Positions 26,994-36,036 are shown, counted from the first letter of the stretch. The stretch: DNA of 59,776 nt from Acidiferrobacterales bacterium (GCA_028820695.1 JAPPIB010000048.1:1-59776), one strand, 5' to 3'. The notes: generated from the letters alone by a model not told the origin. A program made the numbers and translations.

Positions 26994-27800
26994 CTATTCG
27001 GATCGTTTTCGGTTCCACGGCACGGCGTAGTAAGAAATTACCCGGAACGCAATGTCCGTCAAGACTCCGAGTACACCGATCGTTAATATTCCGGCCATGA
27101 TGACGTCGGCCTTCAAGAATCTGCCTGCCCTCATCATCACCGCACCGATTCCATCTTGCGCAGCAACGATTTCGGCGATCACCAGATAAGTCCAACCGAC
27201 AGCAATCATGTTTCGCATAGAGTCCAAAATGGCGGGTGAAGCAGCGCGCGCAACCACGCCAAATACGATCTGTCGTCTGGACGCTCCCATTGTCAATGCC
27301 GCTTCAATCAGCTCTTTTTGGACGGCTCTGACATTGTCCAGTATCAAGGCAATGAGAAAGAAAATCACACCCAGAAAAAGCAGTGCCATTTTCTGGGTGT
27401 CGGTCGGTCCGAACCAGACCAGCAACAAGGGGATGAACGAAGCTGCCGGGAGGTAACGAGCTCCGGAAACAACTGGATTGATCAACGCTCGCATGTTGTC
27501 AAAACACCCCATGAATATACCCAGGGGAGTGGCGACGATGCACACGGCGGCAAAACTTCCAATGATCCGAAACAGACTGATTCCGATATCGGACAGAAAA
27601 TCCTTTGCAACTATAAGTGTGTAAAGCGTAGATAGAACATGCTGTGGAGACGGCAGAAATCGCTTGCTCTCCGCCGGTGTCACGTAATGCCCGATTTCCC
27701 AAATCAGAAAGAATATTACGCCGCCTGTGATTCCGAGCACCACAGACTGTCGTGGCCCTACAGGCGAGAGCAGCTTCAGTATCTGTTTCCTTTTCTGCAC
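26994..27800 (-). CDS. ABC transporter permease (SsuC/TauC-like)
   Basis: A 268-residue membrane protein with about six transmembrane helices and the EAA cytoplasmic loop (EAALTMGASRRQIVFGVV). It is the first gene of the importer set and probably of the whole island operon. Its upstream region faces degenerate DNA and, further on, a LysR regulator on the same strand. Confidence 0.9.
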   Translation of the reverse strand: MQKRKQILKLLSPVGPRQSVVLGITGGVIFFLIWEIGHYVTPAESKRFLPSPQHVLSTLYTLIVAKDFLSDIGISLFRIIGSFAAVCIVATPLGIFMGCFDNMRALINPVVSGARYLPAASFIPLLLVWFGPTDTQKMALLFLGVIFFLIALILDNVRAVQKELIEAALTMGASRRQIVFGVVARAASPAILDSMRNMIAVGWTYLVIAEIVAAQDGIGAVMMRAGRFLKADVIMAGILTIGVLGVLTDIAFRVISYYAVPWNRKRSE

Positions 27801-28191
27801 CCGTTCTACCTTCGAAAATTGTCAGTTTACTGTCGCGATCCGCTAACCAAGCAACACAATCGCAGGGACTATGGTAGTGTTTGAGATCACACTTCTACAT
27901 ATTCAATTTTCTATGCTTACATTGATAACCCGACAGGCAATAGAATTGAGGGCAGTCGGATGACCCGAGAAGATTTGGTTTTTTTGCGTGCCATTGAGGG
28001 TTGCAGAGGATTAACGGCGGTTAATGATCCCCTTGACGATCAGGCCAAAAAACGAATTGGATGCGGATCCCATTTTCAGGGAATGACCGTTAATCGCGGA
28101 CAAGTGTAAAATCAATCCGACTTTTTTGAAACCAGTTTCTGAATCTGACCGTTTTTCGACATAGAAAGACAAGCATTCAATCAACATCCGT
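27801..28191. other. Non-coding, AT-rich stretch upstream of the island operon
   Basis: About 390 bases with stop codons in every frame. It must hold the promoter of the permease-led operon on the minus strand. An A/T-rich block follows the permease start, but no unambiguous promoter or LysR box could be fixed. No terminal inverted repeats seen. Confidence 0.45.
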
Positions 28192-28542
28192 ATGGAACAG
28201 AAACCTTTTCCGAAACCGCCGCCAGCTGAGCTTCTTGAAGAAGAAGTATGGATAGATCAGACCGATAGGGCCGAAGTCGGTCGAGAGCCGTTCTTTTTCG
28301 GTCGAGATGCCGAATTCGAAGCATTTCAGAAAGCTGCCAATAATCTGCGCGCAGGCAGAATCGGTGACAGCACAATGATATTTCAAGGCGCACCCGGTGC
28401 TGGCAAATCAGCGCTGATGCTTGAGTCCCTGCATGCTGGGCTGCTCGCTCCTGCCAAGGGACCGCTGACTCAATACAAATTCCCGATTCCTTGTCTGGGA
28501 AACTATCTCAGATTACAGTCATCCAGTGCATTTCAGTCATAG
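28192..28542 (+). pseudogene. Truncated P-loop ATPase, N-terminal fragment
   Basis: The first 100 residues look like the start of an AAA-type ATPase. They are a proline/acidic leader, then FFFGRDAEFEAF and the Walker A GAPGAGKSAL. The protein then ends within a few dozen residues, without Walker B or sensor motifs. The change of character coincides with entry into the trmL relic on the opposite strand. I read this as a gene cut by rearrangement; a genuine short protein is less likely. Confidence 0.6.
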
Positions 28543-28735
28543 AATGCGGGCTGAAACCGTTTTGTCGCCAGGCTTCGCAGACCGCGACCGCAAGCGCATC
28601 TGACAGATTGAGACTGCGGTTTTCCGGTGCCATGGCAAGCGTCACGTGCTGGTCGACATCGAATTTTGAACGAATGCCGGCGGCAAGTCCTGATGGGCGT
28701 AAAGCCCAAATCCATGCTCAACTCCGCCCGGTGTA
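28508..28735 (-). pseudogene. Relic of a TrmL-type tRNA 2'-O-methyltransferase (C-terminal part)
   Basis: On the minus strand a 60-codon open frame reads IRSKFDVDQHVTLAMA, then ENRSLNLSDALAVAVCEAWR and a stop. This is the C-terminal SPOUT knot motif N-R-S-x-N-L-S-x-A-x-A-V of TrmL/TrmH-family enzymes. Just upstream a related stretch (GFGLYAHQDLP) is in another frame, and the N-terminal half is absent. It is therefore a frameshifted, truncated remnant abutting the ATPase fragment. Confidence 0.65.
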
Positions 28736-28790
28736 AATCTTCCAGGAATCAAAAAATCGGATTGACCTTGCGCTTGTCAGCAATTGACGG

Positions 28791-29723
28791 TTATTCCCAT
28801 TTTTTACCGCTGCATTCTCTTATAGCGGACTTCAAGTCAGTCATGAATACGTCGATAGTCCTCGATTTTCTTGGTGAATTTCGGGTTACTACGTAAAACG
28901 GCGATTTGTAGGTAATGTAATCTGGAGAAATTGCTTTCATGTGATTTTGCTTGACCCATTCCATGGTGTAGTGAACGGGTAGAAACCCGATATGGCTACC
29001 GCCCAAGATAAGTATTGCTTGTGCTTCAAGTGACTGGGCGACACCAATATTGACTTCCGGGTCATGTTCAAGCTGACTGATGTCATGGTGATTCAGATAC
29101 CCGCGAGTGACCTTTCGAGACCGTCTGACTTCAGCTGGCACGTTCTGCAAATCGTGCAATTGTGCGATCGGGTGTGCGAATCCGCACATCAGATGGTTGG
29201 TTTCCGAATAAATCTTTCTGTATCTTAATCCCGGTACCTTTCTCTCGAATGTTCCAATTCCTATGTCCGTATCTATATTCAGCAGTGACCGCTCTATATC
29301 GCCTGGCAGAGCGGCAGTTTCGATGGAGATCGTGACGCTGTGGTCGCGCTTGTTGAACTTGTTCAATGCCGAAACGATCGGACAATTTGGATCGGTTACC
29401 ACATTGTCAATGAGTACGATATTCAGGTAACCGCTCAACTTGCCTTTCAGTTCACCTGTAGCGTACTGAAACTGCTCGTGCGCCTTAAACAGCCGCAGTG
29501 TCTCCTCGTATACATGTTTACCCTTTTCCGTCAGCTTAAAGCCGCCACGTCCGCGCTCGCAAAGATTGATTCCCAGCCGAGCCTCCAGATTGATCATCTG
29601 GTGACTGATCGTTGATTGGTTGATATTGAGGACGGCCTCGGCGTTCGTGAAGCCATTGCACTCGACCACCGCCCGAAATACCTTCAGTTGACGAATATCG
29701 ATATCTGATAGCTGGATAGTCAT
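28791..29723 (-). CDS. LysR-family transcriptional regulator
   Basis: A 310-residue regulator with an N-terminal helix-turn-helix (IDIRQLKVFRAVVECNGFTN, then INQSTISHQMINLE) and a C-terminal periplasmic-binding-like effector domain. It is on the same strand as the importer/hydroxylase operon, about 1 kb upstream and separated from it by gene debris. It is the best candidate to sense the imported compound, although LysR regulators more often face their target divergently. Confidence 0.9.
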   Translation of the reverse strand: MTIQLSDIDIRQLKVFRAVVECNGFTNAEAVLNINQSTISHQMINLEARLGINLCERGRGGFKLTEKGKHVYEETLRLFKAHEQFQYATGELKGKLSGYLNIVLIDNVVTDPNCPIVSALNKFNKRDHSVTISIETAALPGDIERSLLNIDTDIGIGTFERKVPGLRYRKIYSETNHLMCGFAHPIAQLHDLQNVPAEVRRSRKVTRGYLNHHDISQLEHDPEVNIGVAQSLEAQAILILGGSHIGFLPVHYTMEWVKQNHMKAISPDYITYKSPFYVVTRNSPRKSRTIDVFMTDLKSAIRECSGKKWE

Positions 29724-30218
29724 TGCAACGTCCCTTGATATCCTGAAACTGTCATGTAGTATTTCTACTGGTCTTTATGCTGTCGGGCAGACAGTCGCCT
29801 CATTGAACAAGCAGGTTTCCAGTTCATGATTAGGTAGTGATTTTATTTCGACTCGCCCGTCATGTCTACTGCATTGCCGTTGGGTCAGGGCGGAGAAATT
29901 CTTGTATGGAAACCTCTCGGATTGCAAGCGCAAAGTTTGCGAGTTGATAAACACAACCCGGGGTTCGGTCGTAAATCCGGCCTGCCATTGAGGAGGCATG
30001 AATGCTGTCCGTGTGCCATGATGATTTTCGCACACAGGACACCTGATCTAAATTTCGGTTTGCATGCTCCGGTACAACTACTCTGGCTCTTCCTGCGCAG
30101 GCATACCTTTATCTTGATGATCCGCTCACCGCAGTCTTGCTGTTCACCACAAAGATCTCCACCTGCCGCGGCGGCACTAACCGCAAGCTCCATCTACTGG
30201 AACTTACGACTCCGATCG
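29724..30218. other. Stretch without a recognisable gene, right flank of the island
   Basis: About 500 bases between the LysR start and the ggt relic. Short overlapping frames on both strands resemble nothing and lack ribosome-binding sites. The stretch holds the LysR promoter and probably decayed coding DNA. No hairpin-plus-T-run or repeat stood out. Confidence 0.45.
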
Positions 30219-30363
30219 TGAAACCCCGGCCACAGGCTTGCATCGCCACGAAGCGCACCTTTGAAAAACTCTCAGTCTGAAGTCAATAACCCGACCGTTG
30301 GGTTGAACATCATTCAGATTGCACCAACCGGCGTGCTGGTCGGCGGTTGTGATCCACGGCGCT
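30219..30363 (+). pseudogene. Relic of the 3' end of a second ggt
   Basis: The segment reads EVNNPTVGLNIIQIAPTGVL then VGGCDPRR and a stop, against EVRNLTSGLNIIQITPAGVL and IGGSDPRR of the intact Ggt. Upstream, V-K-P and FEKLS correspond to VEP and LQKLG but a frameshift separates them. Beyond that no Ggt sequence is recognisable. The remnant runs toward fae. Confidence 0.75.
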
Positions 30364-30470
30364 AAGGTGTGGCCGCGGATCGCGAGTCTTCCCGTCGAAA
30401 TGCCGGCTGCGATAACCGCAACCGGCACTTACAGCAATAGAACCGATATCAGTCGTGTGCCGCGAACGGA
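30279..30470 (+). repeat. Right copy of the ggt-tail/fae-tail repeat
   Basis: Direct repeat of 19780-19965 in the same orientation. It carries the ggt relic end, the hairpin region, and then the last codons of the intact fae gene. The alignment is close to gap-free, with about one in four bases different by eye. Confidence 0.75.
30402..30426. terminator. Hairpin between the ggt relic and fae (diverged copy)
   Basis: GCCGG/CCGGC and TGCG/CGCA stems with one mismatch enclose a five-base loop. It corresponds in position to the hairpin after intact ggt. Its place between two convergent coding ends suggests an originally bidirectional terminator; there is no clear T-run. Confidence 0.4.
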
Positions 30471-30955
30471 TGCGACGCACTTTTCTGGGCGATCACTTCC
30501 TGTGCGGTCGGCTTGCCGGTAACAGCCCGCCTGAGGGCTTCCCTCGTCGCCTCGTAGTTGTAGTCCTGGATCTTTGCATCATCTTCGGCGTCCCAGTGAA
30601 TGAACACACCAACACAAATGAACAGATCATCAGCCTCATCAGCCGGGATCGTGCCATCTTCCACGCTGTCGATTACCGCCATGGCAACACCTCTTTGTGC
30701 CGGTCCGAACATCTGCACCGCCTGTTTCGCACCTTTCATGGTCACCTTATTGAACATTACGGTGTTCGGCTTCGCCGGAACGTTGGGTGACGCAACTGCG
30801 AGCAAACTTGTGAAGCCGTCCTTGTTGTTGCACAACGTATTGCAAAATGCCGTTTCGACGGCAGAGCCGCGCGGGCCGAGTAACAGGTCGATGTGAGCAA
30901 CTTCATTGCCGTCACCGACCAAAGATTCCCCTACTCTCACATTATCAATCGTCAT
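30449..30955 (-). CDS. fae: Formaldehyde-activating enzyme Fae
   Basis: Fae condenses formaldehyde with (dephospho)tetrahydromethanopterin to methylene-H4MPT, the entry to H4MPT-linked formaldehyde oxidation. Family motifs are [20 protein letters not shown], the central FVI-type strand [15 protein letters not shown] and [14 protein letters not shown]; the catalytic His is in EVAHIDLL. I start at [11 protein letters not shown], preceded by AAGGAGAGG, giving 168 residues. It sits 82 bases downstream of a CitG-like gene on the same strand. No mtdB, mch or fhc genes are in the window. Confidence 0.94.
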   Translation of the reverse strand: MTIDNVRVGESLVGDGNEVAHIDLLLGPRGSAVETAFCNTLCNNKDGFTSLLAVASPNVPAKPNTVMFNKVTMKGAKQAVQMFGPAQRGVAMAVIDSVEDGTIPADEADDLFICVGVFIHWDAEDDAKIQDYNYEATREALRRAVTGKPTAQEVIAQKSASHPFAAHD

Positions 30956-31037
30956 CTTATCCTCTCCTTTTCCATTGAAAATCGGTATAGACATCCTGCC
31001 GGAAATCTATCAGTTTTGTACGAGTCAGTTACGTCAA

Positions 31038-31949
31038 CTAATTTACTTCATTTACAAGCTGGTGTGCAAAGAGAGTTGCGACTGTCAGGTCGGCACTGGT
31101 GCCCGGATTGATATCCCGCTGTTTCCATTGGGTATCGACAGATAGCAATTGATCAAATAACGCACCAGTCAATCCTGCTTGCTGAAACTTGCGACATAGT
31201 TCACCGGCCTCATTCTGCACCTCTTTGGCAACTGCCAGACCGTGCTGCCTGCACACGTGGGTATCCGGGTATGCACTGAGATAACAAAGATATAAACCGG
31301 TCACAGATTCGGATTGGTCTGAATCGAATTGCGCCATTGCGTCAAATCCGAACTGAAACACGTCCGCAAACCCGGTCGCATACTGGCGGGCGATCATGTC
31401 CGATTCCTGAGCGAACGCCATAATCTCCCGAATCGTCGCATTCACAGGTTCGCAGACATCATGACGGGCGGACTTTCCGAGTCCGGACGGGGCAGCCAAC
31501 CGGATGGCATCGACAATCAGTCTCGAGCGCTGAATACCCAAGGCCTCAATCTCATCATGCACAGATTGCTGAAGTGTTTTGGTCGGCATTGCGCTGCACG
31601 CCTGTGCAATCGGAACACACAGCAGAATAATCCCCAAGTTCGTATTCATTGCCACTGCCTGTCGCGTTGCCTGAACCGACTGGTAAATCTTCTGTGCAGT
31701 CCCCAGTTGAGAATTCCCAAGGACACCCGCCACCGCGTATGCACTTTTGAGGAAGTGTTCGACTTCCATGCCGTGACCGGCAGCGAAACAATGAACATTA
31801 CCGGGTTTGACTGCCGTCAGCTCGCTTACGCAAGCATGCCAGAACATCCTGGTCATGGAACAGTCAAATTCGGTGGTTGCCTTTGTGTTCCACTTTTCGA
31901 TTCGCTCGACAAGCGAGTGGGGAATCTCGCGTTGTGGCGACCCGACCAT
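31038..31949 (-). CDS. CitG/MdcB-like triphosphoribosyl-dephospho-CoA synthase family protein (H4MPT-associated)
   Basis: Family motifs are SELTAVKPGNVHCFAAGHGM, the NTNLGIILLCVPIA helix and the C-terminal PGTSADLTVATLF. CitG makes a CoA-derived prosthetic group for citrate lyase, but no lyase genes are here. Homologues of this shorter-motif type occur in H4MPT/Fae clusters of methylotrophs, where a part in cofactor synthesis has been suggested. It directly precedes fae. The start is uncertain; an ATG 31 codons further in (MTRMFWHACV) is also plausible. Confidence 0.82.
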   Translation of the reverse strand: MVGSPQREIPHSLVERIEKWNTKATTEFDCSMTRMFWHACVSELTAVKPGNVHCFAAGHGMEVEHFLKSAYAVAGVLGNSQLGTAQKIYQSVQATRQAVAMNTNLGIILLCVPIAQACSAMPTKTLQQSVHDEIEALGIQRSRLIVDAIRLAAPSGLGKSARHDVCEPVNATIREIMAFAQESDMIARQYATGFADVFQFGFDAMAQFDSDQSESVTGLYLCYLSAYPDTHVCRQHGLAVAKEVQNEAGELCRKFQQAGLTGALFDQLLSVDTQWKQRDINPGTSADLTVATLFAHQLVNEVN

Positions 31950-32010
31950 TCAGTTCAAACCATGATTGGAGCTGTGATTCATGCCTGGTGGCGACCGTCA
32001 CGGGCGTTCG

Positions 32011-33444
32011 CTACCGACGGTCCGGCATCAGGAATGGTCCCAACTTCACTCTCAGACCGGGTTCGATCTCGCCTGGAGACTCATCCTCAAGAATCAGGTC
32101 CACCCGATGCGCATTTGCAATGTCCGAAACGATATGCAGTCCCATCCCGGCTCCCGGCTGGCCTTGGTTCAACCGGATGAACGCCTTGGTCGCCCGCTCG
32201 CGGTCCTCGGCCTTGATTCCGTTTCCGGAGTTGGAGACTACGATTGTCATTCCGCGCGCATCGTGCTCAACGCAGATCATGATCCTGCCATCATCAGGCG
32301 TATATTTTGCGGCATTGGCCAGCAAATTGCTGATCGCGGTTTTCAGATGGACTTCCGACGCGAGAATGATTCTTGAATCAAACGCCTCCTCGTCGATTTC
32401 GACCTGAATCCCTTTCTCCGCGGCGAGTTGCCAAAATTCGGATTCCGCGTCATTCATCTGGCACTTTTCGATCAGATCGCGCAAAGTTATTTCCACTTTC
32501 ACAACCGGCTCATTCTTGATGCAGAGCAATTCATACAGACCATCGATTCCGGTCCGAAGATTGATAACAGCATCAGCGGCAGCGGTGACTGTATCAGCCA
32601 ACCGCCGGTTGTCATCGGACTTCTCGATTGCCCGTTTCATCTGATGGATGTGGCTCTCCACGCTCCAGACATCACTCATGATCCGATGGGCAATTTCCTG
32701 CGTAGCGAGCTTGCTGTGCTGGGCATTGGTCTGAATTCTGTCCAGCATCTCGTTGAACAGTTTCGCAGTCTTTTCGATCTGGTCCTCTCGCTGTTCCAGC
32801 GGGATCCGTTCGCCCAAGTCGGTTCCGTCCATCACATCGCTGATGGTCGTATTGAAATCCTGCATGCGCCGGGCAAGATACCTGGAGAAAATCCTGGAGC
32901 CCCAGATACTCAGCATGATCATGAACAGGGCAAATAAAGTCCAGTAAATCGGCTTGTCCAGGAACGCGTTGGTGGTGAACTTCCTTCCGACAAGAAGAAC
33001 GTAGGTATCGTAAATCCTTATCGCCCTGCCGTAGTACTCATACAAGTCACCTTCGTAAGACACTTTGAAACGGCCGCGGCCGTATTTGTCATAGTCAAAC
33101 TCCGGCTTCGACAGCAGGTTTCCAGCCAGCCAGTTTGCGTTGAACCGGTCGGCATCCCATAGCAAATATACATACGGACCGGTGGGGATCTGGGTATGGC
33201 TGCGATCCGCAACAATTCTCACCAGCTTCGACTTTGAATGCGGCTCCCCGTCACTCGAAAAGTTCGAACTGACAATCTCTCGCATCTCATCGTCCAGAAG
33301 ATCGTACTGGTACTGAACCGTGAAATACCCCATGACCGACCAGGTCACGATGAATGCCACACCGATCAGGGTCGCGAACACGACCGCAAGAATGAAACTC
33401 GAGTTCCTGAAATGGAAAAAAAGCCTTTCCTTAATGGCGATCAC
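32011..33444 (-). CDS. Membrane sensor histidine kinase
   Basis: A 477-residue kinase with a transmembrane helix near residues 17-40, a periplasmic sensor of about 120 residues, a second helix (YWTLFALFMIMLSIW), a HAMP-like linker, then kinase motifs. The phospho-His is in QEIAHRIMSDV, an H-box lacking the usual R-x-P. The N-box is ISNLLANAAKYT and the G-boxes are SNSGNGI and GAGMGLHIV. Translation starts at GTG after AGGAGACC. It follows its response regulator gene by 70 bases and ends 60 bases before the CitG-like gene. Confidence 0.9.
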   Translation of the reverse strand: MIAIKERLFFHFRNSSFILAVVFATLIGVAFIVTWSVMGYFTVQYQYDLLDDEMREIVSSNFSSDGEPHSKSKLVRIVADRSHTQIPTGPYVYLLWDADRFNANWLAGNLLSKPEFDYDKYGRGRFKVSYEGDLYEYYGRAIRIYDTYVLLVGRKFTTNAFLDKPIYWTLFALFMIMLSIWGSRIFSRYLARRMQDFNTTISDVMDGTDLGERIPLEQREDQIEKTAKLFNEMLDRIQTNAQHSKLATQEIAHRIMSDVWSVESHIHQMKRAIEKSDDNRRLADTVTAAADAVINLRTGIDGLYELLCIKNEPVVKVEITLRDLIEKCQMNDAESEFWQLAAEKGIQVEIDEEAFDSRIILASEVHLKTAISNLLANAAKYTPDDGRIMICVEHDARGMTIVVSNSGNGIKAEDRERATKAFIRLNQGQPGAGMGLHIVSDIANAHRVDLILEDESPGEIEPGLRVKLGPFLMPDRR

Positions 33445-33514
33445 ACACGGTCTCCTGCATCAATGGGTGTTGACAGTCTACAGTCCGCACGATTGCGATC
33501 GGGACGCGACCGTT

Positions 33515-34276
33515 CTATTCGGTCAGTCCCAATGCCTGGTGCCGCAAGACATAGCCGTCCCCGACCATTTCGACGAATTTTTCCTGATTCGAGGTTTGCT
33601 CGCGATATTTCGAATTCAGATTGGAAATGTGAGTTGCGATGGTCTTTTCGTATTTATCCTTTCTGATGGCAGACTTCCACACTGCATCGTGAATTTCCTC
33701 TCGGGTCACGATACTGCGCGGCTTCCTCATCAGAACCTCAAGAATATCCCGCTGCATTTTTGTACATTTGATTTGCGTACCGCGCACATTGAGAACCCAT
33801 GTCTGGAGGTCGAGCGTGAAATCGCCCACTGAGATTTTCGGCTTGTCGGCGCACTGCTTTTCGTTTTTCCAGCTTGATATCGTGGACTCGATTTTCTGCG
33901 GCAGTTTTTCGCGGATCGTTGTCGGATTCAGATCCTTTTTCCTGAGAAATCCGTTGATCCCGGCTTTCTTCATGTTGAGCACATCATCTTCAGCCGGGAT
34001 GTACGCACTGACCGCAAGAATTGGCATGACATGACCCTTGTCGCGAAGATACTCAGCGAATTCGACGCCGTTGTTATATCTTCCGTATGGGTTGCTCTCG
34101 TTGAGCTTTCTATCCAGAATAACCAGGTCATACACGGACTTTTCGATTTTACCCATGGCATCGAGGCCGTCAACTGCGGTATCAACCTGATATCCGGCTT
34201 CAGTCAAAACTTCCGTAAAATCCTTTCGAATGACTTCCAAGTCCTCGATCAACAGAATTTTCCGCTTCCTATCCAT
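33515..34276 (-). CDS. OmpR-family response regulator
   Basis: 253 residues: a receiver domain (about 1-125) with acidic pocket IEDLE and phospho-acceptor Asp55 in VILDRKL, then a winged-helix DNA-binding domain (about 150-245) with TKMQRDILEVLMRKPRSIVTR. An insert of roughly ten residues (NESNPYGRYNNG) follows the phosphorylation site, which is unusual for this family. The DegP gene lies just upstream on the same strand, with a terminator between. A TTAA-N7-TTAA direct repeat upstream of degP would suit such a regulator. Confidence 0.9.
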   Translation of the reverse strand: MDRKRKILLIEDLEVIRKDFTEVLTEAGYQVDTAVDGLDAMGKIEKSVYDLVILDRKLNESNPYGRYNNGVEFAEYLRDKGHVMPILAVSAYIPAEDDVLNMKKAGINGFLRKKDLNPTTIREKLPQKIESTISSWKNEKQCADKPKISVGDFTLDLQTWVLNVRGTQIKCTKMQRDILEVLMRKPRSIVTREEIHDAVWKSAIRKDKYEKTIATHISNLNSKYREQTSNQEKFVEMVGDGYVLRHQALGLTE

Positions 34277-34350
34277 TGCTGCTGTCTCCCACAGCGTCGA
34301 ACAACATGTGATTTAGTCTATTAGAATTTGCACCCCATAGCAAGAAAAGA

Positions 34351-34381
34351 GCCCGTCGCCGGATTTGCATCCGCGACGGGC
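34351..34381 (-). terminator. Intrinsic terminator after degP
   Basis: A nine-base perfect stem (GCCCGTCGC/GCGACGGGC), a bulged C, four more pairs (GGAT/ATCC) and a TTGC loop. On the minus strand it is followed by TCTTTTCTTG. It lies 41 bases past the degP stop and separates that transcript from the two-component operon. Confidence 0.85.
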
Positions 34382-34421
34382 AAAAGAGGAGTTTGGAGGA
34401 AAAATCAGAACGTGAAACCCA

Positions 34422-35969
34422 TCAGGACAGGTCCACTACAGTAAAACTCTTCGAACCGTTGCGCTCGATGTGCAGCAACACCTTGTCTGATCCGGATTCA
34501 GCAATCTTCTCAAAGCTGCCGAGGAACTGATCTACCGAACTGACAGTCTGGCGATCCAATGAGTGAATGACATCACCCGGACGCAAACCGGCCGTCTGCG
34601 CCGGACTTCCAGGCATGACCTCAACAACGACGATTCCATCGACACCGTCGCTGATGTCCAACTGCGCTCTCAGTTCCGGATTCAATTCCGAGAGCTTGAT
34701 TCCGATTGATGGCTGATCCCCATCATCCTGAGCAACCGTCACTTCACCGTTGCCTGCCATGTCACCGATCTTGACGTCCAGGGCAACTTTCTCCCCGTCC
34801 CGGATGACGACCACGGTCACCTCTTGCCCGGGCTTGGTCTGCCTGACCATGGATTGCAGGGATACGACTTTGTCAACCGGTTTGCGGTCATATTCAACAA
34901 CGATATCTCCAGCCATGATTCCAGCATTATTTGCCGGACTGTCTGGATAGACATCCGCGACCAGCGCGCCCCACTGTCCCTGAGATTCCTCTTCCAGGCT
35001 CAGGATGCCCGCCATGTCAGGCGTAATGTTCTGGATCAGGACGCCAAGCTGCCCGCGTGAAACCCTGCCATTGTCGATCAGTTGGTAAGACACATGTTTC
35101 AACACTTCGGACGGCACCGCGAAATTCAGACCGACACTGGTTCCAGTAGGCGAGAAAATCAGGGTGTTCAGACCAATCACCTGGCCTGCTGTGTTGAAAA
35201 GCGGTCCCCCGGAATTTCCTTCATTGATCGCTGCGTCGACCTGAATGAGAGGAACTTGTGGCGCTGCCGTGGGCATCGTTCTGGCTTTCGCTGAGAGCAC
35301 ACCCAGAGTCACAGTACCGGTCAATCCGAATGGATGACCGATCGCAACAACCCAGTCGCCGACCCGGACTTGCTCAGAGTTTCCGAATTCGACGTACGGA
35401 AACGACGCCTCGCTTTCGATTTTCAGGACCGCAAGATCCGCCAGGGCATCCTCACCAACCAGTTTGGCCGGGTATGAGGTTCCATCCATCGTCGTGACCA
35501 GAATCTGTTCAGCATCGTCAATGACATGATGATTTGTGATCACGTACCCCTTGGTATCTATAATCACTCCCGAACCGCCTACTTGCTGGCCAAATCTTCT
35601 TCGTTCCTTGCGAGGTCTGCGATTGTCGTGCGGAATCATCTGTTCAGGACTGAAATCTTCCCAGAACTTCAGATAAGGTGAATTTCGCAATTCTTCCGGC
35701 AAGTTGAAAAAGAATTTTTCCATCGTGTTCGAACTTTCAACCAGCTTGCTTTTCTGGACATGGATGGACACCACGGTCGGTGCGACGGCCTCAACCAGAT
35801 CTGCGAATCCTGTGTGCATGACGTTGGCGCTCAGGCCTGAATTGACCGGAGAGCTATCCGTCGCGAGCACAGAGGGTATGGATCGCGTGAGCAAGAGTGC
35901 TGAAATCGACACGATGACTGCCACAGCAATCCACCAGTGAATCGGCGAACGTATAATTTTTGATTTCAT
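34422..35969 (-). CDS. degP: DegP/MucD-type periplasmic serine protease (HtrA, two PDZ)
   Basis: The 515-residue product has an N-terminal signal/anchor, a trypsin-fold domain with the intact triad (His in TNHHVI, Asp in DALADLAVLKI, Ser in NEGNSGGPLF) and two PDZ domains (about 310-400 and 425-510). It degrades misfolded envelope proteins. The ATG follows AGGAG. The gene is monocistronic, with a terminator after it. It neighbours a two-component system that may control it. It is probably the functional counterpart of the inactive homologue at about 6.2 kb. Confidence 0.94.
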   Translation of the reverse strand: MKSKIIRSPIHWWIAVAVIVSISALLLTRSIPSVLATDSSPVNSGLSANVMHTGFADLVEAVAPTVVSIHVQKSKLVESSNTMEKFFFNLPEELRNSPYLKFWEDFSPEQMIPHDNRRPRKERRRFGQQVGGSGVIIDTKGYVITNHHVIDDAEQILVTTMDGTSYPAKLVGEDALADLAVLKIESEASFPYVEFGNSEQVRVGDWVVAIGHPFGLTGTVTLGVLSAKARTMPTAAPQVPLIQVDAAINEGNSGGPLFNTAGQVIGLNTLIFSPTGTSVGLNFAVPSEVLKHVSYQLIDNGRVSRGQLGVLIQNITPDMAGILSLEEESQGQWGALVADVYPDSPANNAGIMAGDIVVEYDRKPVDKVVSLQSMVRQTKPGQEVTVVVIRDGEKVALDVKIGDMAGNGEVTVAQDDGDQPSIGIKLSELNPELRAQLDISDGVDGIVVVEVMPGSPAQTAGLRPGDVIHSLDRQTVSSVDQFLGSFEKIAESGSDKVLLHIERNGSKSFTVVDLS

Positions 35970-36036
35970 ATTGGACTCCTATCCAAAATAGTCATGCGAT
36001 TGAGTCAATACGATAGCCCTATGGAAAATTACTGCA

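Noticed and set aside
27801..28191. Search for insertion-sequence ends or a transposase near the ATPase fragment
   Set aside because: No inverted repeats, target-site duplication or transposase motif could be seen.
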